A DNA stretch of 13,807 nt from an uncultured Collinsella sp. (GTDB lineage: Bacteria > Actinomycetota > Coriobacteriia > Coriobacteriales > Coriobacteriaceae), in the NCBI GenBank assembly GCA_902496005.1, contig CABUZI010000042.1, forward strand, positions 1-13,807, read 5' to 3'. Numbering within the stretch: the stretch's first letter is position 1; every line of letters starts with the position of its first letter. The position numbers and the translations under genes were made by a program. The notes beneath the pieces were generated by a model. That model searched no databases. It was not told where the DNA came from and saw only the letters and a list, made by a program, of their open reading frames with translations. This document shows, in pieces, positions 1-6,754 of this stretch.

Positions 1-1
1 C

Positions 2-307
2 CCGCGCATCGCGAGCGCGTGGTATGCCGAGCGCGGCGTGAATGCCGATATCGTCTCACTGCACGGCAACATCGAACTGGGACCCATCGTCGGCATGACC
101 GACCGCATCGTGGACATTACCGCAACGGGCGCTACCCTGCGCGACAACGACCTGGTCATCACCGGCCGCATCATGGACTGCACGGCCCGCTTCTTCGTCA
201 ACCCGGGTGCTGCGCGCCTTGATCCGCGCGTGCGCAATCTGGCAGATCGCTTGGCGGCGGCCGTGAAGGACAAGCATTTTGAGCCCGTCGCGGGCTCGGC
301 ACAATAG
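2..307 (+). CDS. hisG: ATP phosphoribosyltransferase, short form (3' end only)
   Basis: This is the C-terminal ~101 residues of HisG, which joins ATP and PRPP to give phosphoribosyl-ATP, the first and committed step of histidine synthesis. The reading frame is open from base 2, so the start lies outside the window. The visible part holds the family's typical stretch: VSLHGNIELGPIVGMTDRIV, then DITATGATLRDNDLVI, the P-loop-like region that binds PRPP phosphate. The protein stops about 30 residues after the final FFVNPGAARL segment, leaving no room for the ~75-residue ACT-like regulatory domain of long HisG. This is therefore the short form, which in known systems works as a complex with the HisRS-like subunit HisZ. 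HisZ is not in the window and may lie upstream. A 105-bp gap separates it from hisD. Confidence 0.93.
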   Translation, partial: PRIASAWYAERGVNADIVSLHGNIELGPIVGMTDRIVDITATGATLRDNDLVITGRIMDCTARFFVNPGAARLDPRVRNLADRLAAAVKDKHFEPVAGSAQ

Positions 308-412
308 CGCGAGCGCGCACGGGCGCCCCAACGTACGGGCTGCGGGCCGATTGGCGCCGCCGCCCGGCCTCTCGTTTTTCGAACACAACCTCGACCGATA
401 GGGGATACCGAT

Positions 413-1849
413 ATGAAGACCATCAAGCTTGCTCCCGGTGAGCGCCTCGTTACCAACCAGCTCAACCGCAAGGGTGTGCTGCCGCAAAACATCGTCGACG
501 CCGCCCACGATATCGTGGCCAACGTGCGCGTCAACGGCGATGCCGCGGTGCGCGATTACTGCCAGCGTTTTGACGGCGTTGAGCTGCAAAGCTTCCGCCT
601 GCCGCAGGAGCAGATCGATGCCGCGCTCGAAGGCCTCGATCCCGCTTTTGTCGCGGCGCTCGAGAAGGCCGCGCGCCAGATTCGTGAGTTCCACCAGCGC
701 GAGGTCGAGCAGAGTTGGTTTACCACGCGCCCGGACGGGACGATGCTCGGCGTTAAGGTGACCCCGCTCGCGGCGGCCGGCATCTATGTACCGGGCGGCC
801 GCGCGCAATATCCCTCCACCGTGCTCATGAACGCCATTCCCGCCAAGGTCGCCGGCGTCAAGCGCGTGGTTATGGTGACCCCGCCGCAAAAAGACGGCCT
901 GATCAGTCCCTACACGCTCGCGGCAGCCAAGCTCGGCGGCGTGGACGAAATCTATATGGTGGGTGGCGCTCAGGCCGTGGCCGCGCTGGCGTACGGTACC
1001 GAGAGCATTCCGCGTGTCGATAAAATCACCGGTCCGGGCAACGCTTTTGTTGCCGCTGCCAAGCAGATTGTCTCGGGCGATGTGGGAATCGACATGGTCG
1101 CCGGTCCCTCCGAGGTCTGCGTGCTGGCCGACGCCACGGCCAAGCCTATGGTGGTCGCGGCAGACCTGATGGCCCAGGCCGAGCACGATCCGCTGGCAGC
1201 ATGCTATCTGGTGACTTGCGACGAACAGTTTGCGCGCGAGGTCGAGGCTGGCATCGACATCCTGGTGGCGCAGTCGCCGCGTGCCGAGATCACGCGCGCT
1301 TCGCTCGACAACGAAGGCACCATCGTGGTGGCCGCCGATATGGCTGCCGCCGTCGAGGCCGTGAACACCGTGGCGCCCGAGCACCTTGAGCTGCACTGCA
1401 AGGATGCGATGGGCCTGCTTGGCGGCATTCGCAACGCCGGTGCCATCTTTGTGGGCGCTTGGAGCTCCGAGCCGCTTGGCGATTATGTTGCCGGCCCCAA
1501 CCACACGCTGCCGACCGGCGGCACGGCCATGTTCTCAAACCCGCTTTCGGTCGAGGAGTTCGTCAAGCGCTCGAGTGTTATTTGCTATACGCCCGAGGGC
1601 CTGCTCTCCGACGCTCCCGCTACGCAGCGCCTCGCCGAGGCCGAGGGCCTGTGGGCGCACGCGCTTTCCGCCGCTCTGCGTCGCCGTGTGTTGGAGCAGG
1701 GCGAGGATGCCGTGAGTGCCGAGTCTCTGGCCGCGGCCGACCTGACTAAGGTTGCCTGGCCGGGCGATACGACCGTGACGGTTGCCGAGGGCGTGGACCT
1801 GGCGGCTGCGGGCGTGGATGGCGCTGGCGCGGTCGTCGAGGAGGCCTAA
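413..1849 (+). CDS. hisD: Histidinol dehydrogenase
   Basis: HisD is a cytosolic zinc enzyme that oxidises L-histidinol to L-histidine in two NAD+-dependent steps, ending the pathway. The protein is 478 aa. The four zinc ligands expected by family alignment are present as Q255, H258, D357 (in GDYVAGPNH) and H416, and the catalytic pair is E323-H324 in VAPEHLEL. The signatures GIYVPGGRA (123–131) and KITGPGNAFV (204–213) are clear. The start is set by an AGGGGA ribosome site at 400–405, 7 nt ahead of ATG. The family is usually about 430 aa. Here an Ala/Glu-rich tail of roughly 50 residues follows the last conserved helix (after about residue 428), and its function is unknown. The stop codon is one base before the hisC start, so translation is probably coupled. 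Confidence 0.97.
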   Translation: MKTIKLAPGERLVTNQLNRKGVLPQNIVDAAHDIVANVRVNGDAAVRDYCQRFDGVELQSFRLPQEQIDAALEGLDPAFVAALEKAARQIREFHQREVEQSWFTTRPDGTMLGVKVTPLAAAGIYVPGGRAQYPSTVLMNAIPAKVAGVKRVVMVTPPQKDGLISPYTLAAAKLGGVDEIYMVGGAQAVAALAYGTESIPRVDKITGPGNAFVAAAKQIVSGDVGIDMVAGPSEVCVLADATAKPMVVAADLMAQAEHDPLAACYLVTCDEQFAREVEAGIDILVAQSPRAEITRASLDNEGTIVVAADMAAAVEAVNTVAPEHLELHCKDAMGLLGGIRNAGAIFVGAWSSEPLGDYVAGPNHTLPTGGTAMFSNPLSVEEFVKRSSVICYTPEGLLSDAPATQRLAEAEGLWAHALSAALRRRVLEQGEDAVSAESLAAADLTKVAWPGDTTVTVAEGVDLAAAGVDGAGAVVEEA

Positions 1850-1850
1850 T

Positions 1851-2966
1851 ATGGCCGAACTTACGCCGCGCATGAAGGAGCTCGTCCAGCCCTACTTGGC
1901 CGGTATCGAGCCCTACGATCCCAACTTTACGCCTACGCGCATCAACCTTTCGGCCAACGAGAACACCTATCCCGCGCCGACCGGCGTGCGCGAGGCGGTC
2001 GACGCGGCCCTGGTTGCCACGCCGCTCAACCGCTATCCCGATCCCATGTCGAACGACCTGCGCGACGAGCTTGCTGCCTGGCATGGCGTGACGCGCGAGA
2101 ACATCTGCGTGGGAAACGGCGGCGACGAGCTGCTCTATAACTATCTGCTGGCGTTTGGCGGCGCGGGGAGGACCCTGCTCAACTGCCCGCCGTGCTTTAG
2201 CGAATATGCCTTCTTTGCGTCTCTGTGCCAGACCGAGGTGCGTGACGTGTGGCGCGACCCGGCGAGCTTTGAGCTCGACCAGGCAGCCGTGCTTGCGGCG
2301 GCGCCCGAGTGCAGCCTGGCGATCGTGACCTCGCCCAACAATCCCACGGGCGACGTGGCGCCGCTCGACTTTGTCGCGGCCCTGTGCGATGCGTGTCCCG
2401 GCATGGTCATGGTCGACGAGGCCTACGTTGAGTTTGCCGACGATTCGTTTGGCGCGGCCACCACGGCGCAAGGCCTTATCGCCGAGCATTCCAACCTGGT
2501 GATTCTGCATACGCTGTCCAAGGCGTTTGGCGCCGCCGGCGCACGCTTGGGTTACGTGATCGCGGCGCCCGAGGTCATCGAGGTGTTCGCGGCGATTCGC
2601 CAGATCTATTCGGTCAACGTGCTGAGCCAGGCCGCCGCGCTTGCCTGCGTGCGTGCCCGTGATGCCTATGCGCCCGTGGTGGCGCAGGTCGCATCCGAGC
2701 GCGAGCGCGAGCTGTGCGCCCTGCGCGCGATGGCTGCCGAGAGCCTGCCCGTGGAGGCGTGGCCGAGCGCGGCGAACTTTGTGCTCGTGCGCACGCCGCA
2801 TGCCACGCGCGTGCGCGAGCGTCTGCGTGATGAGTATTCGATTTTGGTGCGCGATTTTAGCTATGCGCCGGGGCTCGCGGACTGTCTGCGCATTACCGTG
2901 GGTACGCCGCGGGAAAACGACGAGGTGCTGGCTGCGTTTGCCGCGCTGGTGAAGGAGGAGATGTAG
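1851..2966 (+). CDS. hisC: Histidinol-phosphate aminotransferase
   Basis: HisC is a PLP-dependent fold-type I aminotransferase that converts imidazole acetol-phosphate to histidinol-phosphate with glutamate as donor. From ATG 1851 the protein is 371 aa, normal for the family. Visible landmarks are LSANEN (33–38) near the N terminus, SPNNPTG (161–167) with the Asn that contacts PLP, VDEAYVEF (188–195) with the pyridine-nitrogen Asp D189 and Tyr192, and LSKAFGAAGARLGY with PLP Schiff-base Lys224 and phosphate-binding Arg232. The frame stays open upstream to an ATG at 1782 inside hisD. I chose 1851 because GGAGG lies a few bases ahead and family homology starts there. Its TAG is immediately followed by the hisB ATG. 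Confidence 0.96.
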   Translation: MAELTPRMKELVQPYLAGIEPYDPNFTPTRINLSANENTYPAPTGVREAVDAALVATPLNRYPDPMSNDLRDELAAWHGVTRENICVGNGGDELLYNYLLAFGGAGRTLLNCPPCFSEYAFFASLCQTEVRDVWRDPASFELDQAAVLAAAPECSLAIVTSPNNPTGDVAPLDFVAALCDACPGMVMVDEAYVEFADDSFGAATTAQGLIAEHSNLVILHTLSKAFGAAGARLGYVIAAPEVIEVFAAIRQIYSVNVLSQAAALACVRARDAYAPVVAQVASERERELCALRAMAAESLPVEAWPSAANFVLVRTPHATRVRERLRDEYSILVRDFSYAPGLADCLRITVGTPRENDEVLAAFAALVKEEM

Positions 2967-3554
2967 ATGGGCCGTTATGCCGAGGTAACCCGTAAGACGG
3001 GGGAGACCGATATTGTCGTCAAGCTCGACCTGGATGGAACCGGTACGTGCGATATCTCGACCGGCGTGCCGTTTTTCGACCACATGCTCAACGCCTTTGG
3101 TCGCCATGGGCTGTTTGATTTGACGGTGCATGCGGTAGGCGACGTGGAGGTCGACGCGCACCATACCGTCGAGGACACAGGTATTGTGCTGGGCGAGGCG
3201 TTTTGCCAGGCGCTGGGCGACAAGGCGGGCATTACGCGCTTTGCCGATGCGGTGATCGCCATGGACGAGACGCTCGTGATGGCCGCCGTGGACATTTCTG
3301 GTCGCGGGCAGGCCTACTGCGAGCTGCCCGTGCCGACTGAGCGCGTGGGCAGTTTCGATACCGAGCTGGCCGTCGAGTGCTTCTATGCCTTCGCGCGCGA
3401 CGCCAAACTCACGCTGCACGTGCGCGAGCTGGCTGGCGGCAACTCGCATCACATTATCGAGGCCGCCTTTAAGGCCGTGGGCCGCACGATGCGCCACGCC
3501 TGCGAGCTCGATCCCCGCGTGCAGGGCATCCCCAGCACCAAGGGCTCACTGTAA
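2967..3554 (+). CDS. hisB: Imidazoleglycerol-phosphate dehydratase (monofunctional)
   Basis: HisB dehydrates imidazole glycerol phosphate to imidazole acetol phosphate and uses a di-manganese centre in a 24-mer. At 195 aa it has only the dehydratase domain; the N-terminal HAD histidinol-phosphatase domain of the enteric bifunctional HisB is absent. The metal-binding motifs are intact: FFDHML (36–41), DAHHTVED (63–70) and NSHHIIEAAFKA (159–170), and the protein ends in the family-typical STKGSL. The ribosome site GGAGGAG lies inside the hisC 3' end and the start codon directly follows the hisC stop, so the two are likely translationally coupled. The last two bases of the stop codon are the first two bases of the inverted repeat that fills the gap to hisH. 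Confidence 0.97.
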   Translation: MGRYAEVTRKTGETDIVVKLDLDGTGTCDISTGVPFFDHMLNAFGRHGLFDLTVHAVGDVEVDAHHTVEDTGIVLGEAFCQALGDKAGITRFADAVIAMDETLVMAAVDISGRGQAYCELPVPTERVGSFDTELAVECFYAFARDAKLTLHVRELAGGNSHHIIEAAFKAVGRTMRHACELDPRVQGIPSTKGSL

Positions 3555-3667
3555 CCTGCCAAAAAGGGACAGGTTTATTTTGGCAGGTTTTATCTGCGGA
3601 AATGCTGTCTCATACGGTGGGTGAACGTTTGACCGACCAAAATAAACCTGTCCCTTTTTGGCAGGTT
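3553..3667. repeat. Palindromic element with perfect 31-nt inverted repeat between hisB and hisH
   Basis: The left arm 3553–3583 and right arm 3637–3667 are perfect reverse complements (31 of 31), separated by 53 bp with no gene. Each arm contains the core GGGACAGGTTTATTTTGG or its complement. The left side also carries an inner hairpin: AACCTGCCAAAA (3553–3564) pairs with TTTTGGCAGGTT (3578–3589) around a 13-nt loop, followed by TT. Transcribed RNA could fold either as the long 31-bp stem or as this shorter one. It sits inside the otherwise compact his operon and accounts for most of the 137-bp hisB–hisH gap. I saw no transposase and no clear target duplication. It looks like a REP- or MITE-type dispersed repeat, but copy number cannot be judged from one window. 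Confidence 0.9.
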
Positions 3668-3691
3668 TTGAATGAGATAAGGGAGGGTCGC

Positions 3692-4393
3692 GTGGGCGAA
3701 CCGAAGATCGTGGTGGTCGACTACCACAAGGGCAACTTGTCGAGCGTCGTGCGCGGGCTCGTGCGCGCCGGTGCTGCCGCCTGCACGTCGGACGATCCGG
3801 AGCAGATCCGCAACGCCGACGGCCTGGTCATCCCGGGCGTGGGCGCGTTCTACGACGCGATCGCCTTTATGCGCGAGAGCGGCGAGGCGGACGCGGTGCT
3901 CGACGCCGTTGCCGCCGGAACTCCGCTGCTCGGCATCTGCCTGGGCCTTCAGCTCTTTTTTGAGCGTGGCGACGAGGGCGTGCCGGCGGACGAGGGCGCG
4001 GACGCGGACGACGATGCCTCCGAGCAGGTCGGTGGCCCCTGGGTCGATGGCCTGGGCATTATGCGCGGCTCGTGCACGCGCCTGGAGTCGAGCCGCCTGA
4101 AGGTGCCACACGTGGGCTGGGACCAGGTGCACATGACGCCCGCCGGCGCGGCCGATCCGCTGCTTACTGGTTTTGCCGAGGGTGCCAACATGTACTTCAC
4201 CCACAGCTACGCGGTGGCCGACGATGCCGATGCCGCCGATGTGCTGGCGCGCACGCACTATACGCGGAGCTTCCCGTGCATCGTGCGTCACGGCAACGTG
4301 TGGGGCTGCCAGTTCCATCCCGAGAAATCCTCCGCGCTGGGTCAGCGCATCCTTAAGAACTTCGTCAACATCGTCGAGGAGGCCGGCCGATGA
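3692..4393 (+). CDS. hisH: Imidazole glycerol phosphate synthase, glutamine amidotransferase subunit
   Basis: HisH is the class I glutaminase that supplies ammonia to HisF. The catalytic triad is Cys83 (in LLGICLGLQL), His209 and Glu211 (in GCQFHPEKS). GNLSSV (14–19), PGVGAF (48–53), KVPHVGWDQV (137–146) and the YFTHSYAV stretch (168–175) are family-typical. I chose the GTG at 3692 (233 aa) because GGGAGGG lies at 3681–3687 and homology starts there. The frame is also open to an ATG at 3602, but that extension is encoded by the inverted repeat. An Asp/Glu-rich insert (about residues 92–114, EGADADDDAS at its centre) follows the nucleophile region and makes the protein longer than the usual ~200–210 aa. 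Its stop overlaps the hisA ATG by four bases. Confidence 0.95.
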   Translation: MGEPKIVVVDYHKGNLSSVVRGLVRAGAAACTSDDPEQIRNADGLVIPGVGAFYDAIAFMRESGEADAVLDAVAAGTPLLGICLGLQLFFERGDEGVPADEGADADDDASEQVGGPWVDGLGIMRGSCTRLESSRLKVPHVGWDQVHMTPAGAADPLLTGFAEGANMYFTHSYAVADDADAADVLARTHYTRSFPCIVRHGNVWGCQFHPEKSSALGQRILKNFVNIVEEAGR

Positions 4394-5133
4394 TCCTGTT
4401 TCCCGCAATCGATCTGATCGGCGGCAAGGTCGTGCGCCTGGAGCGCGGTGACCGCAGCCGCTGCAAGGTATATTCCGACGACCCCGTGGCAGTCGCCCGC
4501 TCATTTGCCGAGCAGGGTGCGAGCTGGGTGCACGTCGTCGACCTGTCTGCTGCCTTTGGCGAGGACGAGGACACGTGCGCTGCCAACTCGGCGGCGATTA
4601 AGGGCATCTGCGGCATCGACGGTCTGTCTGTGGACGTGGGCGGCGGCGTTCGCTCGCTTGCACGCATCGACGAGCTGGCCGGCTACGGCGCGCGTCGCAT
4701 CGCACTGGGCACGGTGCTCGTGACCGAGCCGGGTTTTGCCGAGGTGGCGGCCCAAGGCTTTGGTGAGTTGCTGGTGGCAGACATCGCCGCGCGCGACGGT
4801 CAGGTCAAGGTGAACGGCTGGCGTGATGGCGCGGGCGTGTCACTCGACGATGCCGTGGCACAGCTCACCGAGCTGGGCTTCAAGCACCTGGTGTACACCG
4901 ACATCGCGCGCGACGGCATGCAGACGGGCATCGACGTGGCGACGTATCGCCACGTGGCCGAGGTCGCGGGCTTTCCCGTCGTGGCGTCGGGCGGCATCTC
5001 GACGCTCGACGACATCCGCGCACTGGCCGCGGTGGGTGAGGACGCGATTGAAGGTGCCATTACCGGTCGCGCGCTCTACGAGGGCAACTTTACGTTGGCC
5101 CAGGCACTGGACGCCGTCCGAGGGGAGGAGTAG
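4390..5133 (+). CDS. hisA: ProFAR isomerase (HisA)
   Basis: HisA is a (βα)8-barrel isomerase that opens the ribose ring of ProFAR by an Amadori rearrangement to give PRFAR, the HisF substrate. At 247 aa it has normal length. The N-terminal catalytic Asp is D8 (FPAIDLIGGKVVRL); the second acid is probably D131 in VADIAARDG; and the T170-D171 pair lies in VYTDIARDGM. The phosphate-binding loops are VDVGGGVRS (81–89) and ASGGISTLDD (199–208). Many actinobacteria use PriA, a HisA homologue that also isomerises phosphoribosylanthranilate for tryptophan. I cannot exclude this, since sequence alone does not settle dual activity. The ATGA overlap with hisH and GAGGAGG ahead of the start support coupling. 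Confidence 0.95.
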   Translation: MILFPAIDLIGGKVVRLERGDRSRCKVYSDDPVAVARSFAEQGASWVHVVDLSAAFGEDEDTCAANSAAIKGICGIDGLSVDVGGGVRSLARIDELAGYGARRIALGTVLVTEPGFAEVAAQGFGELLVADIAARDGQVKVNGWRDGAGVSLDDAVAQLTELGFKHLVYTDIARDGMQTGIDVATYRHVAEVAGFPVVASGGISTLDDIRALAAVGEDAIEGAITGRALYEGNFTLAQALDAVRGEE

Positions 5134-5136
5134 CCC

Positions 5137-5919
5137 ATGCTTACCAAACGCGTGATTCCCTGCCTGGATGTTAAGGACGGCCGCGTGGTCAAGGGCGTCA
5201 ACTTTGTGAGCCTGCGCGATGCTGGCGACCCGGTGGAGCTGGCCCGCGCCTACGACCGCGAGGGTGCGGACGAGGTCGTCTTCCTGGACATTACCGCCAC
5301 AAGCGACAACCGTGCGACGACTATCGAGATGGCGGCGCATGCTGCTGAGGAGCTGGCCATTCCCTATACCGTGGGCGGCGGCTTTCGCGACTTGGCGGGC
5401 ATGCGGACCATGGTTGCCGCCGGCGCCGACAAGGTGTCGCTTAACTCTGCCGCCGTGCGCGACCCGTCGTTGATCAGCCAGGCCGCCGCGGCGTTTGGCA
5501 GCCAGGCCGTGGTCGTGGCGATCGATGCCAAGCGTGTTGGTTTGCCTGGTGAGCCGGGAGCCGACAAGTGGGAGGTCTTTACCGCGGGCGGCCGCAACGC
5601 CACGGGTATCGACGCGGTGGCGTGGGCCGAGGAGGCGGCTCGTCGCGGTGCCGGCGAGATCCTACTGACCAGCATGGATCGCGACGGCACCAAGGCCGGC
5701 TTTGACCTGGCGCTCACCCGCGCCGTGGCGCGCGCGGTGCCGATTCCCGTTATTGCGAGCGGCGGCGTGGGTACGCTCGAGCATTTTGCCGAGGGTGTGA
5801 TCGAGGGCGAGGCCGATGCCGTACTGGCGGCGAGCGTCTTTCACTTTGGAACCTTCAGCATTCGCGAAGTCAAAGAGTATATGGCCTCACAGGGCATTCC
5901 TGTGAGATTGGACTTCTAA
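5137..5919 (+). CDS. hisF: Imidazole glycerol phosphate synthase, cyclase subunit
   Basis: HisF is the (βα)8-barrel cyclase that combines PRFAR with ammonia from HisH, giving imidazole glycerol phosphate and AICAR. AICAR feeds back into purine synthesis. The protein is 260 aa. The two catalytic aspartates fall at the classic numbers D11 (VIPCLDVKDGRVVKG) and D130 (VVVAIDAKRV). TVGGGFRD (78–85), LTSMDRDGTKAGFD and ASGGVGTLEH are the expected phosphate-binding and loop motifs. The start follows AGGGGAGGAG at 5121–5130 with a 3-base gap after the hisA stop. The following gene hisI is 142 bp away, unlike the tight spacing before it, and the gap is filled by a palindromic element. Confidence 0.97.
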   Translation: MLTKRVIPCLDVKDGRVVKGVNFVSLRDAGDPVELARAYDREGADEVVFLDITATSDNRATTIEMAAHAAEELAIPYTVGGGFRDLAGMRTMVAAGADKVSLNSAAVRDPSLISQAAAAFGSQAVVVAIDAKRVGLPGEPGADKWEVFTAGGRNATGIDAVAWAEEAARRGAGEILLTSMDRDGTKAGFDLALTRAVARAVPIPVIASGGVGTLEHFAEGVIEGEADAVLAASVFHFGTFSIREVKEYMASQGIPVRLDF

Positions 5920-5928
5920 TGCTGCGGC

Positions 5929-6023
5929 TTGTCCAGGCACCCGACCTTCCGGCTCCAACCCTCCTCGCGTACTTAAGTACGCGTCGTCGGGCTTGTCGCT
6001 CGGAATCTCGGGCACCTGGACAA
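5929..6023. repeat. Long imperfect palindrome between hisF and hisI
   Basis: The outer arms are TTGTCCAGGCACCCGA (5929–5944) and TCGGGCACCTGGACAA (6008–6023). They are reverse complements except for a 2-base internal mismatch. At the centre is a perfect 18-bp palindrome, CGCGTACTTAAGTACGCG (5966–5983). The flanks between arm and centre show partial complementarity, for example CTTCCG near 5946 and CGGAAT near 6001. The whole ~95-bp unit could form one long interrupted stem in RNA or a cruciform in DNA. There is no poly-T tract after it, so it is not a simple intrinsic terminator. I cannot tell whether it is a dispersed repeat, an RNA-processing site or a local regulator of hisI and hisE. Confidence 0.8.
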
Positions 6024-6061
6024 CCCTCGCCGACCGGCGATGTTTAAATTGGGGAATTGAA

Positions 6062-6391
6062 ATGAGAGAAATTACTACTCCAGCGGATCTTAAATACGAC
6101 GCCAAAGGATTGATTCCTTGTGTGGTTCAGCAATATGACACCGGCGAGGTGCTTATGGTTGCTTGGATGAACGAGGAATCGGTGGGGCTGACGCTCAAGA
6201 CCGGTACCACGTGGTTTTGGAGCCGCAGTCGCCAGGAGCTCTGGAACAAGGGCGCGACGAGCGGCAACATGCAGGAGGTCAAGGAGCTCTGGGCCGACTG
6301 CGATAGCGATACGCTGCTGGTCAAGGTCGACTCGCCGGGTCCGGCCTGCCATACCGGCAACCGTACCTGCTTCTTTAAGAAACTCGCGTAG
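6062..6391 (+). CDS. hisI: Phosphoribosyl-AMP cyclohydrolase
   Basis: HisI hydrolyses the purine ring of phosphoribosyl-AMP, the third pathway step. The protein is 109 aa and is not fused to HisE. The key pattern is complete: WSRSRQELWNKGATSG (53–68), then ADCDSDTL with Cys80 and flanking aspartates, then ACHTGNRTCFF with Cys96 and Cys103. The three cysteines are spaced 16 and 7 apart as in characterised zinc-dependent homologues. The frame stays open upstream into the palindrome (ATG at 5993), but homology starts at ATG 6062, with a modest GGGGAA site at 6051–6056. A gap of 45 bp leads to hisE, which encodes the preceding reaction. Confidence 0.96.
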   Translation: MREITTPADLKYDAKGLIPCVVQQYDTGEVLMVAWMNEESVGLTLKTGTTWFWSRSRQELWNKGATSGNMQEVKELWADCDSDTLLVKVDSPGPACHTGNRTCFFKKLA

Positions 6392-6436
6392 GGCGGGCGC
6401 TCGATTAGACGCTCGGCCACCAGAAAGGATTGAACT

Positions 6437-6754
6437 ATGGGTGTGCGCACCGCAAACGTTCAGGATGGAAATATCGGTGAGACGCTGACGGGCCTGGCCG
6501 AGGTGATTCACGGTCGTCGTGAAGCATCGCCGCAGGAGAGCTATACCGCTCGTTTGCTGACCGACGTCGAGGATGAGCTGCTCAAGAAGCTTGCCGAGGA
6601 GTCGAGCGAGGTGATCATGGCCTGCAAGGATAACGATCACGATCACATCCGCTACGAGGCCGGTGACCTGATCTACCACCTGCTCGTAACCCTTGAGCGC
6701 TACGGTATCACCCTCGACGAGCTTGCCGGCGAACTCAACGCTCGCCGTCACTAG
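6437..6754 (+). CDS. hisE: Phosphoribosyl-ATP pyrophosphohydrolase
   Basis: HisE removes pyrophosphate from phosphoribosyl-ATP, the second pathway step. The 105-aa protein is an all-alpha member of the MazG/HisE superfamily. The metal-binding pattern EExxE–ExxD appears as E54, E55 and E58 in KLAEESSEV, and E74 and D77 in YEAGDLIYH. Separate hisI and hisE genes replace the fused hisIE of enterics. The start follows AAAGGA at 6424–6429. It is the last gene of the his cluster in this window. Its stop codon lies inside a short inverted repeat, and the next gene is convergent. Confidence 0.95.
   Translation: MGVRTANVQDGNIGETLTGLAEVIHGRREASPQESYTARLLTDVEDELLKKLAEESSEVIMACKDNDHDHIRYEAGDLIYHLLVTLERYGITLDELAGELNARRH

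Noticed and set aside
345..379. Possible terminator or attenuator between hisG and hisD (GGCCG/CGGCC stem, then TTTTT)
   Set aside because: The stem is only 5 bp with a long loop, and the T-run begins five bases after it. It sits inside an operon, so I do not claim termination, though weak attenuation is possible.
56..1504. 482-codon open frame antisense to hisD
   Set aside because: Histidinol dehydrogenase on the plus strand is certain, with all zinc ligands. The antisense frame is open because of high GC at third positions, is rich in Gly, His, Arg and Ala, and has no family features.
1746..3497. 583-codon open frame antisense to hisC and hisB
   Set aside because: It mirrors two confidently identified genes, runs across their junction, has a His/Arg/Gly-biased composition and no recognisable domain.
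3602..3691. Upstream ATG extending HisH by 30 residues
   Set aside because: The extension is translated from the inverted repeat, has no homology to HisH and has only a weak ribosome site. The GTG at 3692 has GGGAGGG at the right distance.
4390..5133. Calling hisA as priA (dual HisA/TrpF)
   Set aside because: Actinobacterial PriA is possible, but the visible residues are shared by both types and no trp context is present, so the simpler HisA call is kept.
6392..6436. Hairpin between hisI and hisE
   Set aside because: The repeated CGCTCG units are direct, not inverted, so no stable stem forms. It is an ordinary short intergenic gap with a ribosome site.
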